Shown piece by piece: positions 8,031-14,982 of a stretch of 64,000 bases of DNA (positions are counted from its first letter, which is position 1; every line of letters begins with the position of its first letter). The position numbers and the translations under genes are program-made. The notes beneath the pieces are model-generated. The model had not been told where the DNA came from. It worked only from the letters and a program-made list of their open reading frames with translations, and did not search any database. The stretch is from Phycisphaerales bacterium (GTDB lineage Bacteria; Planctomycetota; Phycisphaerae; Phycisphaerales; UBA1924): assembly GCA_023382935.1 (NCBI GenBank), contig JAHDXL010000001.1, forward strand, positions 469,003 to 533,002. Direction: 5' to 3'.

Positions 8031-9518
8031 TCATTGCAGGTAGTTTCCGCTGCTGGTCTGATACCCGCGGTCTAGGTTGACGAGCATGTAGCGCAGGGCG
8101 TCGACCGCGTGGTCGGAGCCGTCCTTGACCGGCGTGAGGGTCTCGGGGTTCTCTGCCGGGTAACGATACTTTTCGAGAGACTCGATCAACTGCGCGCAGC
8201 GCTCATGGATGTGAAGACTGGGCTGCCCCCCGGCGGGCCTGAGGCGAGCCCGCACGAGGCTGAGGCCCTCGGCCACGCTGGTGCGTCGGGCGCGGCAGCG
8301 CAGCCCGGCGCGGATGAGTGTCTGCACGTCGCTGATGCCGGTCTGGTTGCTGCGGCCTTTTCCGGCCGGATCGACGCCGATCCATTCGGGCACGGGCCAG
8401 CACGCTTCGAGAATGGCGCGGGCGTGCTGGCTGAGGATCACGTCGGAGGCAACGCGCTCGTCGATGACGAAGACGTGGCCATCGGGATCGACGCGCGCCC
8501 ACAAGACGACGGTCGGGGCGCGGATGCCGAAGTCCATCCCCCCGATCCACGTCGCGCCGTCCTGCTCGGGCGGGATTTGGCTGACGACGTGGACGTCGCG
8601 GTTGAACTCGGGGAGCACGCAATCGCTGCGGCGAGGTCGCGAGCAGAGCATCTCGGCGTCCCAGGTCGATTCGCAGACGCGCTGCTGCTGTCGCATCGCG
8701 TCATGCACGTCGATGTGCCCGGGCGGCTGGCCGCTCGCGTCGCGCTGCTTGGCGCGACCCTGGCAGGCGGAAAACAACGGGCAAACGGGCTCGCCCGAGT
8801 CATCGCGGCAGGCGTGCGCCTGCCCGCACGAGCCGAGCACGTCGATCACGCCCCACTTGAACAGGGCGCGCCTGTGCTCGCGAGCCTCGGCCACGAGGCG
8901 GTACATCAGCCCGTAGGGCAGGTGCATGGTCGAGAGACACTCGATCGAGCCCGAGACCAGGATGCCGCCGCAGTCCTTACTGCGCGTGGTGAGTTGGGCG
9001 GCCTCCCAGACTTCGGGGTCGAACAACTCGACTTCGTCGCAGCGGAGTTTCTGCACGCGCGTGCCGCGCACGGAGGTCTGGGACTGTGCGAGCAGTTCGA
9101 CCGACGAGCCGTTGAGCAGGTGCAGGCGCTTCTCGGTGATCCTGCCCTGGACCAGTTCGGCGAAGTGAGCGCGCGCGAAGATGGCGCGGAGGTGGTTGTG
9201 CATGCGCCGGGCCTGCTCGAGCGAGCCGCCGAGGATGCGGATCTCGATGCCGGGCTTGAACACCAGGTCGAGAGCGGTGGCGACGGCGGCGAGGAAGGTC
9301 TTGCCTCCGCCGCGGTTGGCCCACACGACACAATCACGGGCCCGCGTCGGATCGACCTCGAAGAAGGCGTGGCAGAGATAGTCGAACGGGGCGGCGTGCC
9401 CCAGCATGAGAGCCTGGCGCGGCAGCAGCAGGTCGAGGTGGACGCGCAGCCACTCGTGCAACTCGTCGGAGGTGAGCGGCCTGTGCGCGAACGCGATCGG
9501 ATCGAGGCGGTCACTCAC
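8031..9518 (-). CDS. Phage-type terminase large subunit
   Basis: A DNA-packaging motor with both domains present in 495 residues. The ATPase domain has Walker A WANRGGGKT near 66-74 and the Walker B-like KLRCDEVELF, followed by a coupling Thr/Ser region. The nuclease domain has acidic residues of an RNase H-like fold in GGMDFGIRAPTVV, IGVDPAGKGRSN and DGSDHAVDALRYM. Between them lies a Cys-rich insertion (C-x5-C-x8-C-x5-C from about residue 243) that could bind zinc. The start is GTG at 9518, 4 nt after GGGGGGAG. It is the last gene of the minus-strand cassette. It looks intact, but no portal, capsid or protease gene is nearby, so its packaging substrate is unknown. Confidence 0.85.
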   Translation of the reverse strand: MSDRLDPIAFAHRPLTSDELHEWLRVHLDLLLPRQALMLGHAAPFDYLCHAFFEVDPTRARDCVVWANRGGGKTFLAAVATALDLVFKPGIEIRILGGSLEQARRMHNHLRAIFARAHFAELVQGRITEKRLHLLNGSSVELLAQSQTSVRGTRVQKLRCDEVELFDPEVWEAAQLTTRSKDCGGILVSGSIECLSTMHLPYGLMYRLVAEAREHRRALFKWGVIDVLGSCGQAHACRDDSGEPVCPLFSACQGRAKQRDASGQPPGHIDVHDAMRQQQRVCESTWDAEMLCSRPRRSDCVLPEFNRDVHVVSQIPPEQDGATWIGGMDFGIRAPTVVLWARVDPDGHVFVIDERVASDVILSQHARAILEACWPVPEWIGVDPAGKGRSNQTGISDVQTLIRAGLRCRARRTSVAEGLSLVRARLRPAGGQPSLHIHERCAQLIESLEKYRYPAENPETLTPVKDGSDHAVDALRYMLVNLDRGYQTSSGNYLQ

Positions 9519-9532
9519 GAATCTCCCCCCTT

Positions 9533-9820
9533 TCAGTCGTGTTCGATGCCCAGAGCCCGCAGCAGGGCCTCGGCACGGCGCGCGTGGTGGGCGCGCAAGG
9601 TTTGCAGCACGGCGCGGCGCTGTCCTGCGGTAAGGAAGAACGTCAGCGCGTGCGGGAGATGGTCTTCCAGCGTCGGCGGAGCGCACGCCTCGAGCGACGG
9701 ATGCACGCGATCCTCAAGCGGGGGCGGCGTCCTGCCACCTGGGCCCTCGCTCCGGCCGGGGCCACTTTGCACTTCGTCTCTCGGTCTCCCGGTCTCCCGG
9801 TTTCTTCTGGATGCCCCCAT
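9533..9820 (-). CDS. Small protein between the ATPase and terminase genes, unknown function
   Basis: Predicted 95 residues. The N-terminal third is Arg/Gly/Pro-rich and possibly disordered; the C-terminal part (LPHALTFFLTAGQRRAVLQT, then LRAHHARRAEALLRALG) is two helices resembling a small DNA-binding or terminase-small-subunit-like region, but this is only shape. The ATG at 9820 has AAGGGGGA upstream. The gene overlaps the 3' end of the ATPase-GNAT gene by 107 bp in another frame and its TGA lies 14 bp before the terminase GTG. Position would suit a small terminase subunit; the sequence does not prove it. Confidence 0.5.
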   Translation of the reverse strand: MGASRRNRETGRPRDEVQSGPGRSEGPGGRTPPPLEDRVHPSLEACAPPTLEDHLPHALTFFLTAGQRRAVLQTLRAHHARRAEALLRALGIEHD

Positions 9821-11198
9821 GTCGTTCCCCCTTGCGTCGGTTCGACGGCGTGTTCGGGGGGAACACATGTGCATAGGCCAAGGGTGTGACGCACAGTCGC
9901 GCGGCGGCCAATCGCGCGCGTTCACCCGGTTCAGTCTGCAGGACGTGACGACAGCGCGCCCAACGCTCGATTTCACGCGCCAGCAGCGGCGAGCGCACGA
10001 TGTGGCGCGCCCGATCGGCGTCGGCAAGCATCCAGGGCTCGTGCCCCTGGCTTTCGAGCGCGTCGGCGAGGCGCGCGTCGGCGGCGTCGCGCGGCAGGTG
10101 ATAGGCCGTCATCCCGGCGCGCTCGAAAAAGGGGCAAATGGAGCCCATCGCCGCGACGGCCTCGGTGGCGAGTGTCAGCGGATCGGACAGGTACGCCTCG
10201 ACGAGTCGGCGTGCCACGCCACGCCCGCGAAAGCGCGGATCGACGATGACGCGGGAAATGCATCGGACTTCGGCGTTGAGGCGTGCAACGGCGCCGCGGC
10301 GGTCGCGCCCGGAATAGCGCCCGGGCCAGGCCTGGGCACGCCACGCGCCGTTGAGCGTCGGCATCGAAACGACGAGCACGCCGGCCAGTTCGTCATGCGC
10401 GCCGTCGATGGCGCGCAGGCAGCCGACGCGGGTGGCGGGCGAGCCGGCCAGATAGTGGTGTGCGATCAGCCGATCGACGTCGCGCTTCGAGCCGGGCTCG
10501 ATGATGATGCGGTCCGGCGCGGGCCTGGCCGGTTCGCACTGATGCCACGATCCGGTCGAGTCGAAGCGCAAGTGCAGGTCGGGCGCGAGGTGGTCCGTCA
10601 GATCGTCGTGGGCGGTGGCGCAGACCACGCGCATGCCCGAGGCGTGGGCGGCGCGGGCGAACGTGTGCGCGACCCCCTCGGCCGTCACGCGGTCGAGCAC
10701 CGAGCAGAACTCATCGACGAGGATCCATTCGGCGCGGGCGTGATCGGCGCGCCAGAAGGCTTCGGCGAGTAGCGCGCGGTGACGCTGGCCTTCAGAGAGT
10801 TCATGCACGCGGCGGGCCAGCAGAGCCGGCTCGGCCAGCCCGAAGCGGGCCAGATGCGCAACGACCAGATCCGGCGCCAGGTGGTCGCCGAGTATGTCGA
10901 TCAGAAGCAGGCCAGCGCGCAGCGAGTCTGCCTGCGGGCGGACCACGGCCTGCGACCGGCGACACAGATGTTCGGCCAGCACGAGCAGCGTGCGAGACTT
11001 GCCGCTCCCGCTGGGGCCGGTGAGCAGGGCGATCTGCCCGGCCCGCAGGCTGGTGCGCAGTCGAGCAGCCGACTCGCGCCAGTCAGTCGGTGGCGCGAGC
11101 CCGGCGCGCAGGTGCAGCCCGAAGGGGGCGCAGGCGGCGATCTGCCTCGGCGTGGGCGGGTTGGTGGTGAGGATGATCTTGCCGGTGGGTGGTGTCAT
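9714..11198 (-). CDS. ABC-type ATPase fused to a GNAT acetyltransferase domain (COG2401-like)
   Basis: Residues 1-260 form a soluble ABC-type ATPase: Walker A GPSGSGKS at 61-68, signature LSEGQ at 133-137, Walker B WILVDEF at 157-163. Residues from about 265 to 460 contain a GNAT domain with the acetyl-CoA loop VIVDPRFRGRGVARRLVEAYL. The same fusion is known as COG2401, whose function I do not know. No membrane segment is present, so it is not a transporter. The C-terminal 35 residues are Arg/Lys-rich and share DNA with the next gene. The ATG at 11198 has no Shine-Dalgarno sequence and was chosen because sequence upstream is Arg/Ser-rich and non-protein-like. It could modify nucleic acid or protein; substrate unknown. 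Confidence 0.7.
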   Translation of the reverse strand: MTPPTGKIILTTNPPTPRQIAACAPFGLHLRAGLAPPTDWRESAARLRTSLRAGQIALLTGPSGSGKSRTLLVLAEHLCRRSQAVVRPQADSLRAGLLLIDILGDHLAPDLVVAHLARFGLAEPALLARRVHELSEGQRHRALLAEAFWRADHARAEWILVDEFCSVLDRVTAEGVAHTFARAAHASGMRVVCATAHDDLTDHLAPDLHLRFDSTGSWHQCEPARPAPDRIIIEPGSKRDVDRLIAHHYLAGSPATRVGCLRAIDGAHDELAGVLVVSMPTLNGAWRAQAWPGRYSGRDRRGAVARLNAEVRCISRVIVDPRFRGRGVARRLVEAYLSDPLTLATEAVAAMGSICPFFERAGMTAYHLPRDAADARLADALESQGHEPWMLADADRARHIVRSPLLAREIERWARCRHVLQTEPGERARLAAARLCVTPLAYAHVFPPNTPSNRRKGERHGGIQKKPGDRETERRSAKWPRPERGPRWQDAAPA

Positions 11199-11311
11199 GG
11201 GTTGCTCGGCGAATGGGCAACGGTGCAGGCAACTGGCCCACGTCACCCGCGGGGATTGGTGATGAGAGCCGGACGGACACAGGGATGGAGCGACGAAGAG
11301 ACGAAGTTGGT

Positions 11312-11797
11312 TCAGGCAGTGCGGCGGGCGGGCGGCCGGGCAGGCGCGGCGCGTTGATCGGAGTCGTAGAGCGCGTTGATCGCGTCGGCGTGTCGGCGCA
11401 CCGAGTAGAGACTCATGCGCAGGTGCATCGACGCGGCCCGCATCGACAGGCCCTGCATGACCATGGCGGTGGCGACGCGACGACGCGAGGGCGACCAGGA
11501 CTCGAAGTTGCGCAGGACGAACGAGAAGCGATCGGAAAGAAGGCGCTCGGTGAGTCGGCGAAGACGACGGCTCAGCACGCGCGGGTCGGTGTTTGAGGCC
11601 TCGGCAAGGATCTTGATGGTTCGCCCGTCGCGAAAGTAGGACTCGACGAGCAGACGTTCGGCGGGGGCAAGGAAGGCGGCCCGGGCAACGACGCAGTCGG
11701 CGCGGTCGCGCCGGAAGCGCTTGCGCAAATCGAGGGCCTGATCGGGATCGGTGTGCCTCCATTGGCCTTTCGAGTCTGTTCGGGTCAGATGCTGCAC
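11312..11797 (-). CDS. Helix-turn-helix protein, sigma-region-4-like
   Basis: 161 residues, basic. Two helix-turn-helix-like segments are visible: GRTIKILAEASNTDPRVLSR near 70 and MVMQGLSMRAASMHLRMSLY near 117. The first resembles the DNA-binding part of sigma region 4. It is probably a transcription factor for the phage-like cassette. The start is GTG at 11797 because a perfect AAGGAGG lies 8 nt upstream; longer starts run into the divergent promoter region. It is first in the minus-strand transcript and divergent from the repressor. Confidence 0.65.
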   Translation of the reverse strand: MQHLTRTDSKGQWRHTDPDQALDLRKRFRRDRADCVVARAAFLAPAERLLVESYFRDGRTIKILAEASNTDPRVLSRRLRRLTERLLSDRFSFVLRNFESWSPSRRRVATAMVMQGLSMRAASMHLRMSLYSVRRHADAINALYDSDQRAAPARPPARRTA

Positions 11798-11869
11798 GTT
11801 GGCTTCCTCCTTCGCGGCTGCAACCACGGATTTGTGGTTTTCCCCCAACTGTTCGCACGTCCTTGTGGA

Positions 11870-11885
11870 TTCGCTATTTAGCGAA
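11870..11885. promoter_or_regulatory. Candidate operator between the divergent regulators
   Basis: Perfect inverted repeat TTCGCTA-TT-TAGCGAA in the 231-bp region between the HTH gene and the repressor gene. Further TTCGC or GCGAA half-sites occur nearby, at about 11852 and 11912. Symmetric sites of this size are typical for dimeric CI/LexA-like repressors. Binding by the neighbouring repressor is inferred. Confidence 0.5.
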
Positions 11886-12028
11886 CTCACACATAGGGTT
11901 CTACCAATCGGCGAACGAGATTCAAGGACTTTGGGACCGAACTCCACGAACGCGCGCACAGCCGCATACGATCGGATCTTGTATGGCATATGATTGGCTC
12001 GGACCAGAGTCTGGACGGAGGTTCGATC

Positions 12029-12850
12029 ATGTCGCGCGAGATTCCGAACACCGACCCCCGGCCTCTGGGGGTGCGCCTGCGTCAGGCCCGCGAGAATCGG
12101 GGGCTGAACCTGGAGGATCTGGGGCGACGGGCAGGGTGCGCCAAGTCGTACCTGTCGGAGATCGAGACGGGGCGACGAGGGCCTCCGAGTGACGAGGTGC
12201 TGGGCAGGCTTGAGCGAGCGTTGGGGCTGGAAGCGGGTGAACTGGTGCGTCTGGCTGAGTGGGCGCGCACGCCGCGGGAGGTGCGGCGTGAGATGAGCGG
12301 GCTGACGTTGTCGTCGCAGGCGGCCAGGAAACTGGCAGAGATTGTGCGCGCGGGCGGTTCGCTCGACGAGGCGTATCGGTCGGGGGCGCTGCGCGGGCTG
12401 GTCGAGGCGGCGTGCCCAGCGGAAGAGGGCTTGGCCAGCGCGCTGCCGAGGGAGGTGCCGCTGATCAACCGCGTGAGCGCCGGGTATCCGGCGGACTTTA
12501 CGGATCTGGGGTATCCGGCGCGCGTGGCGGATGAGTATGTGCGCTGCCCGGGGCTGTCAGACCCGGATGCGTTTGCGGCCCGGGTGGTGGGCGACTCGAT
12601 GATGCCCGAGTATCGGGAGGGGGACATCGTGGTGTTCAGTCCGGCGCGCGACGTGGGCAGCGGGGACGACTGCTTCGTGCGGCTTGCGCCCGATCACGAG
12701 AGCACGTTCAAGCGCGTGTACTTCGAGGGCCAAGAAGGGTCGGAGATGATCCGGTTGCAGCCGATCAACAACCGGTATGCGCCGCGGGTGCTGTCGCGAG
12801 AGGACGTGCTGGGGCTGTACCGGGCGGTGAGCGTGACGCGGGTGATTTGA
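12029..12850 (+). CDS. XRE-type repressor with LexA/CI-like S24 self-cleavage domain
   Basis: An N-terminal XRE helix-turn-helix (about 14-72; LGVRLRQARENRGL, CAKSYLSEIETGRRGPP) is followed by an S24 peptidase domain. The dyad is Ser190 in VVGDSMMPEYREGDIVVF and Lys228 in STFKRVYF, 38 residues apart as in LexA. An Ala151-Gly152 pair in RVSAGYPADF matches the usual cleavage site. So it is likely a phage-type repressor inactivated by RecA-stimulated self-cleavage. The ATG at 12029 has GGAGG 8 nt upstream. It is divergent from the terminase cassette and presumably controls it through sites in 11798-12028. Confidence 0.85.
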   Translation: MSREIPNTDPRPLGVRLRQARENRGLNLEDLGRRAGCAKSYLSEIETGRRGPPSDEVLGRLERALGLEAGELVRLAEWARTPREVRREMSGLTLSSQAARKLAEIVRAGGSLDEAYRSGALRGLVEAACPAEEGLASALPREVPLINRVSAGYPADFTDLGYPARVADEYVRCPGLSDPDAFAARVVGDSMMPEYREGDIVVFSPARDVGSGDDCFVRLAPDHESTFKRVYFEGQEGSEMIRLQPINNRYAPRVLSREDVLGLYRAVSVTRVI

Positions 12851-12937
12851 GCAGAAGAGGGTTTCGTCGGGTCCCGCGCTCCTCCGGCCGGGACGGGAAC
12901 CTGCGGATCCGGCGTCACGGCGTGACAACTTGCCCCA

Positions 12938-12943
12938 TACACT
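12938..12943 (+). promoter_or_regulatory. -10-like hexamer for leaderless metG
   Basis: TACACT followed by the 6-nt spacer CCGCCC and then the metG ATG; no Shine-Dalgarno sequence lies between the repressor stop and the start. Confidence 0.45.
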
Positions 12944-12949
12944 CCGCCC

Positions 12950-14590
12950 ATGACCCCGTACTACGTCACGACGCCGATTTACTACGTGAATGATCGTCCG
13001 CACATCGGGCACTGTTACACGACGCTGATTGCCGACGTGGCGGCCCGGATGCATCGGCTGATCGGGCGGGACGTGTTCTTTCTGACGGGGACGGATGAGC
13101 ACGCGGAGAAGGTGGTGGTCAAGGCGGCCGAGAACGGGGTTTCGCCGATGGAGTGGGCCGACCGCAATGCGGGCGAGTTTCGCAGGGCGTTCGAGTTCAT
13201 GAACTTCTCGAACGACGACTTTGTGCGCACGACCGAGGAGCGGCACAAGTCGCGCGCGAGCGCGTACATCCAGAGGCTGGTCGACTCGGGCGACATTGAA
13301 CTGGGCGACTACGAGGGGTGGTGGGACGTCAGCCAGGAAGAGTACGTGACGGAGACGGTGGCCAAGGAGCACGACTACAAGAGCCCGGTGACCGGGCGTC
13401 CGCTCGAGAAGCGCAGAGAGCAGAACTACTTCTTCCGGCTGGACCGGTACGCGGGCTGGCTGGAGGACCAGATCGGCAGTGACACGATCCGCGTGCTGCC
13501 CGAAGCGCGCAAGAACGAGGTGCTGGGGCGAATTCGGCTTGGGTTGCAGAAGGTGCCGGTGTCGCGGCGGATCAAGCCGGGCGACGCGGACTGGGGCGTG
13601 AGGATGCCCAACGACCCGGAGCACCGGGTGTACGTGTGGATCGAGGCGTTGTGCAACTACCTGACGGTGGTGGATACGCCGGAGCGGCGCCGGTGGTGGC
13701 CAGCCGACGTGCACCTGATGGCCAAGGACATCCTGTGGTTTCACGCGGTGATCTGGCCGGCGATGTTGAAGGCGCTGGGGGAGAAGGCGCCGCGGACGGT
13801 GTACGCGCACGCGTACTTCATCTCCGAAGGCCGGAAGATGAGCAAGAGTCTGGGCAACTTCATCGAGATCGACCAGTTGCGTGCCTATGCGGGCAAGTAC
13901 AGCCTCGACGCGCTGCGGTGGTTCCTGGTGACACAGGGGCCGCTGGGGGCCAACGACGCGGACTTTGCGTATCAGCGCTTCGTCGAGGTGTACAACGCGG
14001 ACCTGGCCAACGGGATCGGCAACGCGACCAGTCGCGTGTCGAACATGATCGCAAAGTACTTTGACGGGAAGGTGCCGGCGCCGGTCGAGGGCGCGGTGGC
14101 GATGCCGAGCGATGCGTCGATGGACCCGAAGCGCACCGCAAGCAACGTGAGCGAGACGTTTACGAAGTACGCAGGGGCGATGCAGATGGGGGAGGGGCTG
14201 GCGCTGGCAATCCAGTTGGTGACGAGCGTGGATCGCTTCATCAACGAGACGCGGCCGTTCTCGCTCGCAAAGCAGATGGACAAGGGTGAGCATCCGGACC
14301 CGGCGCGCGGACGTGCGGAACTCGGGACCACCCTGTATCTGTGCGCCGAGGCGTTGCGGATCGCGTCGCTGCTGCTGTATCCGGCGATGCCGGAGAAGAT
14401 GGCCGAGTTGTGGACGCGGTGGAACTGCAGGCACCTGGTTGACCCGAGTGACTGCAACTCGGCGTTCGTGGCGCCACTGGTCGAACTGGCCGAGTGGGGT
14501 GGCAAGCACGGGCTCCAGGTCGGGCAAGAGGTGGTCAAGGGAGACGCGCTGTTCATGCGGGCCGACGCGAGCGAGCCGGCCCCGGGGTGA
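12950..14590 (+). CDS. metG: Methionyl-tRNA synthetase
   Basis: Charges tRNA-Met in translation. Class I synthetase of 546 residues: PHIGH at 17-21, KMSKS near 296-300, and an anticodon-binding helical domain from about 370. The connective peptide reads GWWDVSQEEYVTET and lacks the zinc-binding Cys quartet, so it is the zinc-free type. The C-terminal EMAP-like tRNA-binding/dimerisation domain is absent. The start has no ribosome-binding site; TACACT lies 6 nt upstream. A hairpin repeat follows the stop by 9 bp. Confidence 0.95.
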   Translation: MTPYYVTTPIYYVNDRPHIGHCYTTLIADVAARMHRLIGRDVFFLTGTDEHAEKVVVKAAENGVSPMEWADRNAGEFRRAFEFMNFSNDDFVRTTEERHKSRASAYIQRLVDSGDIELGDYEGWWDVSQEEYVTETVAKEHDYKSPVTGRPLEKRREQNYFFRLDRYAGWLEDQIGSDTIRVLPEARKNEVLGRIRLGLQKVPVSRRIKPGDADWGVRMPNDPEHRVYVWIEALCNYLTVVDTPERRRWWPADVHLMAKDILWFHAVIWPAMLKALGEKAPRTVYAHAYFISEGRKMSKSLGNFIEIDQLRAYAGKYSLDALRWFLVTQGPLGANDADFAYQRFVEVYNADLANGIGNATSRVSNMIAKYFDGKVPAPVEGAVAMPSDASMDPKRTASNVSETFTKYAGAMQMGEGLALAIQLVTSVDRFINETRPFSLAKQMDKGEHPDPARGRAELGTTLYLCAEALRIASLLLYPAMPEKMAELWTRWNCRHLVDPSDCNSAFVAPLVELAEWGGKHGLQVGQEVVKGDALFMRADASEPAPG

Positions 14591-14599
14591 GTGTGCCAA

Positions 14600-14619
14600 C
14601 AACCTTGTCTTCAAGGTTG
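14600..14619. repeat. Dispersed hairpin repeat, copy 2
   Basis: Perfect 8-bp stem CAACCTTG/CAAGGTTG with loop TCTT, flanked by GTGCCAA upstream and CCGTGAC downstream. In metG's direction it has the same orientation and flanks as copy 1 has relative to citrate synthase. Confidence 0.7.
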
Positions 14620-14982
14620 CCGTGACCGGCTAAGTCCGAGGAAGGACATTGCCTGCACGGCGCGCGTGCGGGCGCTTTTGGGGTGTCGCTTCGTCACTCC
14701 ATCGTCTCCCGGCTTTCCCCACAAGCGGTGTGTGACTCCCCGAAGAATGGGAAAGTGGGGACCGTCTTGACCTTGCTGAAACCCCGGCTGTAATTGCTGC
14801 GAACCATCTGCACAAGCGGTTGGGTCCGGCTCGACGGAGAATGAGCCGGGCGCAGGGCGTGTGACGCAGGTCGGCGGTTCGACCGTTGGCGTTTACGGCC
14901 GGGCGGAGAGCACCCGGAACCCTGGAACTCCTGAACCCCCGGAACCCCCGGAACCCCCGGAACCCCCGGAAGAGGAAAGGTC
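14620..14982. other. 363-bp intergenic region with a 9-bp tandem repeat
   Basis: No gene seen. From 14916 to 14971 there are about six units of GGAACCCCC: three perfect ones at 14941-14967, with degenerate ones before and a partial unit after. The array ends 11 bp before the ATG of the exported S74 protein, so it lies in its untranslated leader next to the AGGAAAGG ribosome-binding site. Copy number could change by slippage. Confidence 0.7.

Noticed and set aside
8109-10772. Very long open frame on the plus strand, antisense to the terminase and ATPase genes
   Set aside because: Its product is Arg/Gly/His-rich without domains, while the minus strand encodes clear terminase and ATPase motifs; long antisense frames are expected at this GC content.
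12557-14614. 685-codon open frame on the minus strand opposite metG
   Set aside because: Composition is His/Arg/Pro-rich and no motif is seen; metG on the other strand is complete with PHIGH and KMSKS.
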